This document shows, piece after piece, positions 16,567 to 25,688 of a stretch of DNA of 64,000 nt. Each line of letters starts with the position of its first letter. Position 1 is the first letter of the stretch. Location: assembly GCA_021773075.1 (NCBI GenBank), contig JAJFKT010000012.1, positions 1-64,000 on the forward strand. Reading direction: 5' to 3'. Source of the stretch: Woeseiaceae bacterium (lineage in GTDB: Bacteria > Pseudomonadota > Gammaproteobacteria > Steroidobacterales > Woeseiaceae). A program made the position numbers and the translations under genes. The notes beneath the pieces were generated by a model that ran no database searches, was not told the origin of the DNA, and saw only the letters and a program-made list of their open reading frames with translations.

Positions 16567-18477
16567 TTACTGTTTCGCGTTGCGTATTTGATCGATATTT
16601 TGTTGCAAGATAGTCAGGTCTTTGACACGAAAACGGCTGCCCAGGGGCCTCCCATTTCCGTGCTGCTTTGCGAGGACCAAATAGTGCTCTGCTAATTCTG
16701 CATTGCCTTTTTCTAACAACCAGACGACCTGCTGTAACCGAATATCGATCTCCGGATTCGCCTGGTACGATAGATCGAGTTGTTCGAGTGCCGTGTTCAG
16801 GTCCCCCGCGATCTCGTAGGCAATACCCTTATTGTAATGGGCCGCCCCACGCATTATCTCACTCTTGGCCATGGTTGGATTGCTCAACAATGCATCGACC
16901 AGGGTATGAACATCCACCAAGTTCAGAGAGGCGCAGCTGCCGCTGACGGCATTGTTGATGAGGGGTCTGAGGAAACCGATAATCTGCGTATCGTAATCGG
17001 CATGCAAAAGAAAACTCCGCGCCTCATCGACCTCCTCTACCGTCAGTATGTTCAGAATACAACGCAGGTTCAGAATACTTAGTCTGGTTGACGTGTACTG
17101 CGGATATTTCTCGGCCAGCGTTTCCTGAACCGACAGAGCTTGTGAGTAGTTGCCATGAATGATGTATTGGTTGGCCGCGTACTGCTGTGCACGAAGAGAG
17201 TTGGGATGTTCCAGCAACGCTACTTGCATCAGCCAGTCCTCGTCGCCCCACGGTATTGCGCTTTGCCAGGTCAGGAATCCTTCAACGGCAACAAACAGGA
17301 CAACGAGTATTGGTAGCAAAGCGCGTAATTTTTTGCTCAGCATCGGCAACAACGAGCACAGCAATATGATGGGCCCAAGGAGCGCCAGATAATTGCGGTG
17401 TTCGAAGTAAAGCTCCAGCGCGATTGGGCCCGCTTCCAGGCTATGGCCGACAAAAAACCATAGGATTCCCAGGCTGATCAGCGGCATTGCCTTGCGCCAA
17501 CGAATAGCCAGAAATAACATTGCTGCGATAGCTACCAGGCTTACGATCGTGCCGACAGGATCCAGAAAACCCTTCGATACCGGAAAATCATCATGAAACA
17601 ACCCGAGACCGGATAGCTGTGGCAGACCTATTTGACGCAAATAGTCGAGCAGTACGACGCCTTGCGTTAAAAGGCGCTCTTCCATCGTAAATGGTCGCAA
17701 GTCGAAGCCTGTCAGCGTCGCATCCCAGCTTACGACCATATAAAAAAGCGAAGCCAGAAGCGGTGTGCAAAACACCGCAATCAAGGTCGCCCTTTGTGGT
17801 CTGGCAAGAATTGCAGACCTGAATACCGTTATCTCGATTACCAGGGCATAGAAGGGCAATAAGATTCCCGTCTCCTTGCTCAATAATGCCAGCGACCCAC
17901 AAACCCCCATGCCAACGAGTATCCACGCCCAACCCTGAGCCGGTCTGTCCGCAAGATACAAACGGCCATGCATGTATGAGAGCAACCCAAGCAATGTGAA
18001 CAGGCTGCTTAGTTGGGTCATGCGCTGAATGATGTAAGCCGTAGTTGACACGAGCATTGGATGAAGCAACCAAAGCGTCATGCATAGCAGCGCGAGTTTC
18101 TCCGCTGTCTCTGGCTTGTGCGAGGTCGCAAAGATCAGCCGTGCCAGAAAAAATACCAGCAAGCCGTTAATAAGGTGAATGACGAGATTGGTGATACGAA
18201 ACGGGCGCGGATCGGTTGGCCAGCTTTGGCCATCCAGCGCGAAGCTTGCGAGGCTCAACGGGCGGCCTAACGGACTTGATTGCGCGCTCATTATGAACTC
18301 AGCATAATTCGCCGCCGACGTAAGCCCCCCTCGTTCACCCATAATCTCCAGATTTGGAATATCGTCGAACAAGAATGGTCCGCTGAGCGAGGGCCAGTAA
18401 CACACGACCGTAAGCGCGAACGCGGCGATAATTCCGGATATGATTCTTGTTATGTGGCGGCGGCGAAGATCTGACAC
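16567..18477 (-). CDS. Multi-pass GT-C-like membrane protein with C-terminal TPR region
   Basis: This 636-residue protein has about 11 membrane helices over residues 12-420 and a soluble helical C-terminus (about 430-636) with TPR-like repeats (AHYNKGIAYEIAGDLNTALEQLDLSYQANP). The first periplasmic loop holds an acidic FDD motif (residues 37-39) and SPLGRPLSLASFALD, and then NLVIHLINGLL. This layout resembles GT-C glycosyltransferases with TPR tails, such as the eukaryotic TMTC O-mannosyltransferases. Two close relatives lie at 40.3-44.3 kb next to the pilus genes. It is a single gene here, convergent with the DUF885 gene. Protein O-glycosylation using a lipid-linked sugar is inference from fold. 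Confidence 0.75.
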   Translation of the reverse strand: MSDLRRRHITRIISGIIAAFALTVVCYWPSLSGPFLFDDIPNLEIMGERGGLTSAANYAEFIMSAQSSPLGRPLSLASFALDGQSWPTDPRPFRITNLVIHLINGLLVFFLARLIFATSHKPETAEKLALLCMTLWLLHPMLVSTTAYIIQRMTQLSSLFTLLGLLSYMHGRLYLADRPAQGWAWILVGMGVCGSLALLSKETGILLPFYALVIEITVFRSAILARPQRATLIAVFCTPLLASLFYMVVSWDATLTGFDLRPFTMEERLLTQGVVLLDYLRQIGLPQLSGLGLFHDDFPVSKGFLDPVGTIVSLVAIAAMLFLAIRWRKAMPLISLGILWFFVGHSLEAGPIALELYFEHRNYLALLGPIILLCSLLPMLSKKLRALLPILVVLFVAVEGFLTWQSAIPWGDEDWLMQVALLEHPNSLRAQQYAANQYIIHGNYSQALSVQETLAEKYPQYTSTRLSILNLRCILNILTVEEVDEARSFLLHADYDTQIIGFLRPLINNAVSGSCASLNLVDVHTLVDALLSNPTMAKSEIMRGAAHYNKGIAYEIAGDLNTALEQLDLSYQANPEIDIRLQQVVWLLEKGNAELAEHYLVLAKQHGNGRPLGSRFRVKDLTILQQNIDQIRNAKQ

Positions 18478-18617
18478 TTTCCTATACTCGATTCCATAGA
18501 GTGAAAGGCAAACTAGTTAGGTCGACCAACTATACCTGCACAAGTCCGCTTCTAGTTTGTATATCCCTGCAATCCGGTCATCCCCAAGACAGCAAAGGCG
18601 CCGCCAGGACTGTCCGG

Positions 18618-19334
18618 CTATCGAAGAAACTCACCACGTTTGATGAAGGCTGCTGCCTGATCCGCAACGGCGGCTGAAACCAACATACCTTTGTGGCTCA
18701 CCGCCATTGTCAAGTGATCGGAAATACCGTCCAGTCTGGTTTCTGAAACACCGATCGTGCCGTCGTTATCTTCCTCGAAGTTGGCTACGAGACGTCCAAG
18801 TCCCAACGGTACCGTTCCCGCAATCACGCCGACGTCTCTGCGCTCGACAACCTTCGATGCCCAGTCGTTGGCTGTTTGATTAATCAGTGCGTCAGGTACC
18901 GATCGTCCGATAATGTCCTCAGCCCACTCCAGTTCACTAAGAAAATTCGCAGCACGAGACCCCGTCAGCGGCGAGCCCAGGCAAACCACTTTTCCCGGTA
19001 AAAAATCAGGATTATTGGCATGCATGCGCAATGCGAGAACGCCGCCTAAACTATGACCAACGATGTGTGCAGTAGCAGTATTTTGTCCGCGAACGAACGT
19101 CGCCAAAGCCTCGGCGTTATTATCGAGCGTTCCGCGAACAGACGGGTAGTTGAATATCGTGACGTGCATGCCGTACTCACGCTCGAGTCGACGTTTGATC
19201 AGGTACATACCGACGCCATGGGAGAGATACCCATGCACGCAAATGACCGTTTCCTTATTAGGACTCAGTTCGTGTTGCTCGCAAGCGGATGCCCGTTTCC
19301 TTGAGCTGTATTTGCGAAACTTCGCCTGGCGCAT
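18618..19334 (-). CDS. Alpha/beta hydrolase, PGAP1/lipase-like
   Basis: The core has [14 protein letters not shown] (oxyanion strand), the nucleophile elbow GHSLGG (Ser about residue 94) and a C-terminal [13 protein letters not shown] segment that supplies the Asp/His. This is a small esterase/lipase of the PGAP1-like group, without a signal peptide. The only upstream ATG (19334) gives 238 residues but overlaps the end of aspS by 77 bp and has no ribosome site. The hydrolase fold itself begins near residue 27, so the true start may lie at a non-standard codon near the aspS stop. The substrate is unknown. Confidence 0.75.
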   Translation of the reverse strand: MRQAKFRKYSSRKRASACEQHELSPNKETVICVHGYLSHGVGMYLIKRRLEREYGMHVTIFNYPSVRGTLDNNAEALATFVRGQNTATAHIVGHSLGGVLALRMHANNPDFLPGKVVCLGSPLTGSRAANFLSELEWAEDIIGRSVPDALINQTANDWASKVVERRDVGVIAGTVPLGLGRLVANFEEDNDGTIGVSETRLDGISDHLTMAVSHKGMLVSAAVADQAAAFIKRGEFLR

Positions 19335-21033
19335 TGGTCAATGGACAACTCGCAGTCTGCGTCTTCGGAAATGCGATGACGTCACGAATACTGTCAGCGC
19401 CCGCCATTAACATCACGATGCGGTCAAGACCGAAAGCAACTCCGCCGTGTGGTGGGCAACCATATTGCAGCGCCTGCAGAAGGAAGCCGAATTTCTCGTC
19501 CGCCTCTTCTTCACTGATACCCAACAGATCAAAGACGGCCGCTTGAGTATTCTGATCATGGATTCGAATTGAACCACCACCAATCTCTGAGCCATTGAGG
19601 ACCATATCGTAGGCACGAGAAAGTGCTTCACCCGGGTTTGCCCGCAGTGCTTCAGGGTCGTCAATGCTCGGCGCGGTAAACGGATGATGCAATGCAGTCC
19701 AGCGATTGGTGGTCTTGTCTTTTTCGAACATGGGAAAATCCACGACCCAAAGCGGCGCCCAACCTTCGGCGACCAGGCCACGGTCTTCGCCAATCTTTAC
19801 GCGCAACGCGCCAAGAGCATCGTTCACGACTCGTGCTTTGTCAGCACCGAAGAAAATCAAATCGCCTGACTTGGTGCCGCAGCGTTCGATAACACCTGCC
19901 AACGCTTCGTCGCTAAGATTCTTGACGATCGGTGACTGCAAACCGTCGCGACCTGCATCAACATCATTTACTTTGATGTAAGCCAGGCCACGGGCACCGT
20001 AGCGTCCAACGAATTCTGTGTAACCGTCAATAATCTTGCGGCTCAATTCAGCACCGCCGGGTATACACAGCGCAGCAACACGACCCTCTGGATCGGCAGC
20101 CGGGCCAGCGAAGACTTTGAAGTCGACAGATTCCATTAGATCGGCCACCTCGACAAGCTCGAGATCGATGCGAAGATCCGGCTTGTCCGAACCATAGCGA
20201 TGCATGGCATCGGCATAGGTCATGCGTGGAAATGGTGACGGTAATTCGACCTCCATTGTTTCCCGGAAGAGCTGGCAAACCATGCCTTCCATCGTGCCGG
20301 TAACAGCCTCTTCATCAACGAAGCTCATTTCAATATCAAGCTGCGTAAATTCCGGTTGACGATCAGCACGCAAGTCTTCATCGCGGAAGCAGCGAACGAT
20401 TTGGTAGTAGCGGTCGAGGCCGGACATCATTAATAGCTGTTTGAAAATCTGTGGCGATTGTGGCAGCGCAAAGAACTTTCCGGGATGCGTGCGGCTCGGA
20501 ACGATGTAGTCGCGGGCACCTTCTGGTGTCGCACGCGTCAACATTGGTGTTTCAACATCAACGAATCCATTGTTGTCGAGGTAGTTGCGCATCGCCATCG
20601 TGACTTTGTGGCGCAACATCAGATTGCCGAGCATATTTTCCCGACGCAGATCGAGGTAGCGGTATTTGAGTCGAATGTCTTCGTTTGCCTGCTCATCATG
20701 ATGGAACGGCGGCGTTTCAGACTTGTTGAGTATCTCGAGTTCGTGTGCCAGAACTTCGATCTGACCGGTACGCATGTTCGGATTAACCGTACCATCGGGA
20801 CGCGGGCGGACCAGCCCCTTCACTTTCAGCACGTATTCGGAGCGAATGCGCTCGGCTTGCGCGAATATTTCTGCTCTGTCGGGATCAAAAACGACCTGCA
20901 ACAGGCCTTCACGGTCACGAAGGTCGATAAAGATCACACCACCGTGGTCGCGACGCCGGTGAACCCAGCCGCATACCTCAATCTCTTCGCCAACCAGAGA
21001 CTCGTTGATCTCGCCGCAATAATGACTACGCAT
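19258..21033 (-). CDS. aspS: Aspartate-tRNA ligase
   Basis: This 591-residue class IIb synthetase has an N-terminal OB-fold anticodon domain (about residues 1-105, [23 protein letters not shown]), the catalytic core with [30 protein letters not shown] (motif 2 region), a bacterial GAD insertion (about 290-420) and motif 3 [14 protein letters not shown] near the C-terminus. The length equals E. coli AspRS (590). It sits behind fmdB and the DUF502 gene, a conserved proteobacterial order. Confidence 0.98.
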   Translation of the reverse strand: MRSHYCGEINESLVGEEIEVCGWVHRRRDHGGVIFIDLRDREGLLQVVFDPDRAEIFAQAERIRSEYVLKVKGLVRPRPDGTVNPNMRTGQIEVLAHELEILNKSETPPFHHDEQANEDIRLKYRYLDLRRENMLGNLMLRHKVTMAMRNYLDNNGFVDVETPMLTRATPEGARDYIVPSRTHPGKFFALPQSPQIFKQLLMMSGLDRYYQIVRCFRDEDLRADRQPEFTQLDIEMSFVDEEAVTGTMEGMVCQLFRETMEVELPSPFPRMTYADAMHRYGSDKPDLRIDLELVEVADLMESVDFKVFAGPAADPEGRVAALCIPGGAELSRKIIDGYTEFVGRYGARGLAYIKVNDVDAGRDGLQSPIVKNLSDEALAGVIERCGTKSGDLIFFGADKARVVNDALGALRVKIGEDRGLVAEGWAPLWVVDFPMFEKDKTTNRWTALHHPFTAPSIDDPEALRANPGEALSRAYDMVLNGSEIGGGSIRIHDQNTQAAVFDLLGISEEEADEKFGFLLQALQYGCPPHGGVAFGLDRIVMLMAGADSIRDVIAFPKTQTASCPLTNAPGEVSQIQLKETGIRLRATRTES

Positions 21034-21110
21034 CGTTTAAACCCAAATCAAAAAAACGCGGAAAACCCGCTAAAAATGAGGCGGAATGGTACGGGCTGAG
21101 GCCACGCTTA

Positions 21111-21785
21111 TCAAGCCGGGTCGTCCGGCTCTTCGAATGGCAGCTCGCCTGTTTGATCATTACGCCATTTTGGGACAACGACACCCAGGGAGATGATCAT
21201 CTTAAGCGCTTCGTCGACGTCCATATCCAGAACTGTAACGTCTTTTCTGGGTACCACGATGACCACGCCCGATGTGGGGTTCGGTGTGGTCGGCACGAAA
21301 CAGCACACCACGTCGCCGCCGGTTCTTCCCTGCACTTCGCCCAGTTCCGACGACGTCTGGAATGCGAGGCTGTACAACCCCCTTCGTGGATACTCAATAA
21401 GAAGTACTTTCTTGAACGACTGGCTTGAATCTGAAAAAACGATCTCGGCGAAATTTTTTGCTGCGGAATAAATCGCTCGGACGACCGGAATTCGGTCGAG
21501 CAGTGACTCCCAACCGCCGACAAAAGCACGCCCTACAAAGTTGGCCACCATCACACCGGTGAGGAGAACCACGATAACAATCAGGATGACACCGAAGCCC
21601 GGAATTTCGATTGGGTTTTCGGTGCCAAACCAGTTCTGCAGCAACATACCCGGCTGATACGCGTCGGGAATCAGCTCGATCGTTTTATCCATCTGCTTGA
21701 CGGCAAAGCCGATCAACAAGAGCGTAGCGCCAAGCGGGATCCAGACCAGCAAGCCCGCGACAAGATAGCGGCGGAGTCGTTTCAC
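21111..21785 (-). CDS. DUF502 family membrane protein
   Basis: This 224-residue inner-membrane protein has two transmembrane helices (about residues 8-28 and 66-88). Between and after them are the conserved GxGxxLxxxxxxxxG and IPxVRxIYSAAKxFxE segments (IPVVRAIYSAAKNFAEIVF), followed by a soluble beta-rich half with CCFVPTTPNPTSG. These are DUF502 hallmarks. The function is unknown; its neighbours are always translation or envelope genes. It overlaps fmdB by 4 nt. Confidence 0.88.
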   Translation of the reverse strand: MKRLRRYLVAGLLVWIPLGATLLLIGFAVKQMDKTIELIPDAYQPGMLLQNWFGTENPIEIPGFGVILIVIVVLLTGVMVANFVGRAFVGGWESLLDRIPVVRAIYSAAKNFAEIVFSDSSQSFKKVLLIEYPRRGLYSLAFQTSSELGEVQGRTGGDVVCCFVPTTPNPTSGVVIVVPRKDVTVLDMDVDEALKMIISLGVVVPKWRNDQTGELPFEEPDDPA

Positions 21786-22090
21786 GCGGACTTGGCTTTG
21801 CTGTCGGAAGAAACGGTCTTGGTTTCTGTTTTCTTCTCTTTCTTGTCTGAGTCCTTCGGTTTCTCGCTGGCGGACTTGTCTTTGTCGTCGGCGAGATTCT
21901 TCTTGTCACCGGTCTTGAAATCGGTCTCGTACCAGCCCTTGCCTTTCAAGCGAAACTTGGGAGCAGACAACTGCTTTTGCAAACTTGCCTCACCACAGTC
22001 CGGGCAATCGACCAATTTGGGGTCGCTCATTTTCTGCAATGCGTCGAAAGAGTGATCGCAGCTCTTACAGTTGTATCCGTAAATTGGCAT
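21782..22090 (-). CDS. FmdB-family zinc-ribbon protein
   Basis: This 102-residue protein opens with MPIYGYNCKSCDHSFDALQKM. Two CxxC pairs (Cys8/11 and Cys29/32) form one zinc ribbon, as in FmdB/CxxC_CXXC_SSSS regulators. The last 50 residues are a low-complexity, Lys/Ser/Asp-rich tail, common in this family. The precise role is unknown; putative regulator or RNA/ribosome-associated factor. It is the first gene of fmdB-DUF502-aspS, with the inverted-repeat block directly upstream. Confidence 0.9.
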   Translation of the reverse strand: MPIYGYNCKSCDHSFDALQKMSDPKLVDCPDCGEASLQKQLSAPKFRLKGKGWYETDFKTGDKKNLADDKDKSASEKPKDSDKKEKKTETKTVSSDSKAKSA

Positions 22091-22159
22091 TTAGCCAAAC
22101 TCCATATTCGTGTTTGTTGCCGCAAGCACGAAATTATATCTCAGATTGTCTAGCGCAGA

Positions 22160-22233
22160 GGGTCTGATCTCGTGATCAATGTAATCTCTTCCCAGGACAC
22201 AGGCGAAATTACATTGATCACGAGATCAGACCC
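22160..22233. repeat. Long perfect inverted repeat A (26-bp arms, 22-nt loop)
   Basis: Arms 22160-22185 and 22208-22233 are exact reverse complements. The outer ends read GGGTCTGATC and GATCAGACCC. The loop contains CAGGACACAGGCGA (22193-22206), which also occurs, inverted, in the loop of repeat B. No T-run follows either side, so it is not a normal terminator. Its ends recall the GGGGTCAGACCCC element in alaS and pgeF. Confidence 0.9.
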
Positions 22234-22309
22234 GCCGAGACTCAAAGTCTCCGACTGGACTACGATATCCGGAACTGTGACATGCATAAATTTCCGCCTA
22301 ACATAGGAG

Positions 22310-22379
22310 GCCGGCAGCTGTTTCGTCATCTATATCGCCTGTGTCCTGTGAAGATATAGATGACGAAACAGCTGCCGGC
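22310..22379. repeat. Long perfect inverted repeat B (27-bp arms, 16-nt loop)
   Basis: Arms 22310-22336 and 22353-22379 are exact reverse complements, with no similarity to the arms of repeat A. On the minus strand the loop plus the first two arm bases carries CAGGACACAGGCGA (22335-22348), identical to the loop motif of repeat A. It ends 9 nt beyond the clpB stop but lacks a U-tract. Between A and B lies a small GAGACT-CAA-AGTCTC hairpin (22237-22251). Confidence 0.9.
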
Positions 22380-22388
22380 TTGCGATAC

Positions 22389-24968
22389 TTAAGCAGCGTT
22401 CAGAAACTCCAATTGATCACCGCTAACCCCAACTTCAATCAAATCACCGGGTTTAAATTTACCCTGTAGAATCGCCTGCGCCAGCGGATTCTCCACTTGT
22501 TGCTGGATGGCTCTTTTCAAAGGTCGTGCGCCGTATACCGGATCAAATCCGGCATCGGCCAACTTGTCGCGCGCCGCATCCGAAAGATGAATGCGAATGT
22601 CGCGATCTGCGAGCCGATCGTGCAGATAGGTCAGTTGAATGTCGACGATTTTTCGAATGTGCTCCCGACCCAGGGGATGGAAGACGACAAGGTCATCAAT
22701 GCGGTTTACGAACTCAGGCCGGAAGTGACTGCCGACTACATCCATGACCGCGCTCTTCATCGCGTCATAATTGTCCTCGCCTGCCATCTCCTGAATCAAC
22801 TGTGACCCGAGATTCGACGTCATCACGATAACCGAGTTTCGAAAATCAACAGTGCGGCCCTGACCATCGGTCAATCGGCCGTCATCAAGAACCTGCAATA
22901 GTACGTTGAATACATCCGGATGCGCTTTCTCGACCTCATCGAGCAAAATCACCGAGTACGGACGACGTCGAACAGCCTCCGTCAGGTAGCCACCTTCTTC
23001 GTAACCAACATAACCCGGCGGCGCACCAATAAGCCGTGCGACTGAATGTTTCTCCATAAACTCGGACATGTCGAGTCGCACCATCGCCTCATCAGTATCG
23101 AACAGGAAATCGGCCAGCGCCTTCGTCAGTTCTGTCTTGCCGACGCCGGTCGGCCCGAGAAAAAGGAACGATCCGATCGGTCGCTTCGGATCCGACAGCC
23201 CGGCGCGAGAGCGACGAATAGCATTCGCGACAACCGTAACAGCCTCGCCCTGACCAACGACACGCTGCTGAACAATGCGCTCCATTTGCAGCAACTTGTC
23301 CTTTTCGCCCTCAAGCATTTTGCTGACAGGGATGCCGGTCCATTTCGAAACGATTTCTGCCACCTCTTCATCGGTGACGTTATTCCGCAGCAATGTGTTA
23401 TCCGTATGCTCTGCTTGCATGGCGTCCTCGAGCTGTTTTTCGAGCTCTGGGATACGCCCGTACTGCAACTCCGACATCCGTGCGAGATCGTTAGCGCGAT
23501 GTGCTGTTTCAAGTTCCAGGCGGGCGCGCTCAAGTTCTTCCTTGATGTGAGTCGCACCTTGCATTGCTGCCTTTTCCGCCTTCCAGATTTCCTCAAGATC
23601 CGAGAATTCTTTCTCGAGTTCTTCTAGCTGAAGTTCGATATCACCCAGGCGCTTCACCGATGCGTCATCGGATTCTTTCTTCAGAGCCTCACGCTCAATC
23701 TTGAGCTGAATAATACGGCGCTCCAGTCGATCCATAGCTTCCGGCTTGGAGTCGATCTCAATCCGGATTCGTGACGCGGCTTCATCAATGAGGTCAATGG
23801 CTTTGTCTGGCAATTGCCGATCACTGATATAGCGGTGCGACAGAGTCGCTGCGGCAACGATTGCCGGATCCGTAATTTCAACGCCGTGATGTACTTCGTA
23901 GCGCTCCTTCAGACCACGCAAAATTGCTATCGTGTCTTCGACGCTTGGCTCTTCGACCAGAACCTTCTGAAAACGACGTTCCAGTGCCGCATCCGTCTCG
24001 AGATATTGGCGATATTCATTCAGCGTCGTTGCCCCGACGCAGTGCAGCTCGCCGCGCGCGAGTGCGGGTTTGAGCATATTACCCGCATCCATAGAACCCT
24101 CGGCCTTACCGGCCCCGACCACGGTGTGCAACTCATCTATAAAGAGAATCACCTGACCTTCCTGTTTGGCCAGATCGTTCAAGACGCCCTTTAGCCGCTC
24201 CTCAAACTCGCCACGAAACTTCGCACCGGCGATCAGTGAGCCCATGTCTAATGACAGAATGCGCTTGCCACGTAGTCCTTCAGGCACTTCATTGTTGACG
24301 ATGCGCTGAGCGAGTCCTTCGAGAATCGCCGTTTTGCCAACGCCGGGCTCACCGATGAGAACTGGATTATTCTTGGTGCGGCGCTGCAGGATTTGAATCG
24401 TGCGGCGAATCTCGTCGTCACGCCCGATGATCGGGTCCAGCTTGCCCTGCTCCGCGCGCTCAGTCAGATCAATAGTGAACTTGTCCAGGGCTTGCCGAGT
24501 GTCCTCGGCATTCGGGTCATTGACCGTGGCACCACCGCGCAGGTCCTCAATCGATTTTTCAATCGCTGCCTTGACAGCACCGGCCTGCTCCAACAATCCT
24601 CTCAGTGGTGATTTGGCATCAACCGCAGCAAGCACGAAGAGCTCGCTGGAAATGTACTGATCCTCGCGTTGCTGAGCGAGCTTGTCAGTGAGATTAAAGA
24701 GCTTCGAAAGTTCGCCGCCAATATGTACGTCCCCGCCTGCACCTTCAACTTTAGGCAGGCGATCAATCGCATCACCCAGCTGCGACCGCAGCAGGTTGAC
24801 GTTGACGCCGGATTTAGTCAGCAGACCGCGGACGCTGCCGCCCTGTTGGTCCAGCAACGCAACCATCACGTGAGATGGCTCGATAAACTGATGGTCCTGA
24901 CCAACAGCCAGTGACTGTGCATCAGCCAGCGCTAATTGAAATTTGCTTGTGAGTTTGTCCAAACGCAT
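22389..24968 (-). CDS. clpB: ATP-dependent disaggregase ClpB
   Basis: This 859-residue Hsp100 chaperone resolves protein aggregates with DnaK. It has an N-terminal Clp-N domain (residues 1-145), the first AAA+ module with Walker A GEPGVGKT (about 204-211) and [12 protein letters not shown], a coiled-coil middle domain (about 400-525) that separates it from ClpA/ClpC, and a second AAA+ module with GPTGVGKT (about 605) and [15 protein letters not shown] chose the ATG at 24968 ([11 protein letters not shown], matching the family N-terminus, with AGGTG 7 nt upstream) over a GTG three codons earlier. It follows rluD-pgeF, the conserved order. A heat-shock-like -35 box lies upstream. Confidence 0.98.
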   Translation of the reverse strand: MRLDKLTSKFQLALADAQSLAVGQDHQFIEPSHVMVALLDQQGGSVRGLLTKSGVNVNLLRSQLGDAIDRLPKVEGAGGDVHIGGELSKLFNLTDKLAQQREDQYISSELFVLAAVDAKSPLRGLLEQAGAVKAAIEKSIEDLRGGATVNDPNAEDTRQALDKFTIDLTERAEQGKLDPIIGRDDEIRRTIQILQRRTKNNPVLIGEPGVGKTAILEGLAQRIVNNEVPEGLRGKRILSLDMGSLIAGAKFRGEFEERLKGVLNDLAKQEGQVILFIDELHTVVGAGKAEGSMDAGNMLKPALARGELHCVGATTLNEYRQYLETDAALERRFQKVLVEEPSVEDTIAILRGLKERYEVHHGVEITDPAIVAAATLSHRYISDRQLPDKAIDLIDEAASRIRIEIDSKPEAMDRLERRIIQLKIEREALKKESDDASVKRLGDIELQLEELEKEFSDLEEIWKAEKAAMQGATHIKEELERARLELETAHRANDLARMSELQYGRIPELEKQLEDAMQAEHTDNTLLRNNVTDEEVAEIVSKWTGIPVSKMLEGEKDKLLQMERIVQQRVVGQGEAVTVVANAIRRSRAGLSDPKRPIGSFLFLGPTGVGKTELTKALADFLFDTDEAMVRLDMSEFMEKHSVARLIGAPPGYVGYEEGGYLTEAVRRRPYSVILLDEVEKAHPDVFNVLLQVLDDGRLTDGQGRTVDFRNSVIVMTSNLGSQLIQEMAGEDNYDAMKSAVMDVVGSHFRPEFVNRIDDLVVFHPLGREHIRKIVDIQLTYLHDRLADRDIRIHLSDAARDKLADAGFDPVYGARPLKRAIQQQVENPLAQAILQGKFKPGDLIEVGVSGDQLEFLNAA

Positions 24969-25017
24969 TCGAATCACCTACGCCTTAAATCGGCGAATCC
25001 CTTAACTGCCCCTGAAA

Positions 25018-25042
25018 TTGCGCCTGGCAGGCTTATTTCAAG
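25018..25042 (-). promoter_or_regulatory. Candidate heat-shock (sigma-32) promoter of clpB
   Basis: On the minus strand CCCTTGAAA (25036-25044), overlapping the pgeF stop, matches the sigma-32 -35 consensus CTTGAAA. The region 13 bp on (CGCAATTT) matches the -10 consensus CCCCATnT poorly. The assignment is supported mainly by the -35 box and by the known heat induction of clpB. Confidence 0.35.
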
Positions 25043-25688
25043 GGGCCTTCAGGCCAACAAAGCTCGTCATTCGACCACAATCGGAATTGCGTCGAAATGA
25101 GAAGAAACGATCACTGTCTGTGTGCGTGCAAAATCCGCCGCCATAGATGCTCTTGATGCCGGCGCGATGCAGCCTTTGTCGTGCCAGACCGTAAAGATCG
25201 GCTTGCCAGCGTCCTCTCCGGTTCGCCTCAAAGCAGACATCCGCCTGCTCATTAACGGCCAGAAAGGCCGCCCGGACCTCGTCACCCACCTCGAACGCAG
25301 GCTGCGATATCGCAGGGCCGAGCCAGGCTAAGAGGTCGCCAGGGTCAGCCTTCAGTTTATCGACGGTATTTTCAAGCACACCAGCGGCGAGTCCGCGCCA
25401 ACCCGCGTGGGCCGCAGCAAATTCACCGCCATCCTTCGAGCACATCAAAACCGGCAAACAATCGGCTGTACGCACAACACACAAAAAGGGGTCAGACCCC
25501 TTTACGGAGGCGTCAGCTTCAGGCGGCTCGTCGTAGTCGCCCGCCACCACGACAGATGCACCGTGAACCTGGTTCAGCCAACAGGGCTTGCCTGACACCG
25601 GAACCTCGTTTGCGGCGCTTGTGCGTAGCGTCGTTCCTGCGGCGATGTTTGCAGGCACTGGCCACTCTGCTGCGATCCAGTCAGTCAT
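25038..25688 (-). CDS. pgeF: Peptidoglycan editing factor PgeF (YfiH, laccase-domain protein)
   Basis: This 216-residue Cu-oxidase_4 family protein (formerly called polyphenol oxidase or laccase) removes mis-added L-Ser from peptidoglycan precursors in E. coli. Motifs are LNQVHGASVV (His about 43), RTADCLPVLM (Cys about 86) and AAHAGWRGLAAG (His about 104), the metal-site residues of the family, plus GPAISQPAFEVGDEV and the terminal GRMTSFVGL. It is shorter than E. coli YfiH (243) at the N-terminus. A KGSDPFL peptide from a palindromic repeat replaces the loop before the Cys motif. The start at 25688 overlaps the rluD stop by 8 bp and has GGAG upstream. Confidence 0.93.
   Translation of the reverse strand: MTDWIAAEWPVPANIAAGTTLRTSAANEVPVSGKPCWLNQVHGASVVVAGDYDEPPEADASVKGSDPFLCVVRTADCLPVLMCSKDGGEFAAAHAGWRGLAAGVLENTVDKLKADPGDLLAWLGPAISQPAFEVGDEVRAAFLAVNEQADVCFEANRRGRWQADLYGLARQRLHRAGIKSIYGGGFCTHTDSDRFFSFRRNSDCGRMTSFVGLKAP
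25485..25509. repeat. Palindromic GGGGTCAGACCCC element inside pgeF
   Basis: This is a perfect palindrome with 9-bp arms (AAAGGGGTC-A-GACCCCTTT, 25485-25503), followed by ACGGAG. It is nearly identical to the element inside alaS at 5598-5619. It is read in the same frame and orientation relative to the gene, giving S-V-K-G-S-D-P-F. Confidence 0.75.

Noticed and set aside
18514..18532. Near-palindrome TAGTTAGGTCGACCAACTA before the GT-C/TPR gene
   Set aside because: Symmetry is broken by a bulged base and no similar site occurs near the two paralogues, so an operator call is not supported.
22310..22379. Inverted repeat B as the clpB terminator
   Set aside because: The stem is far longer than needed and no U-tract follows on the clpB strand. 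Its loop is shared with repeat A, which does not sit at a gene end in the same orientation.
23046..23627. Plus-strand open frame of 193 codons inside clpB
   Set aside because: It is a shadow of the clpB coiled-coil and second AAA+ region, with no start signal and no domain.
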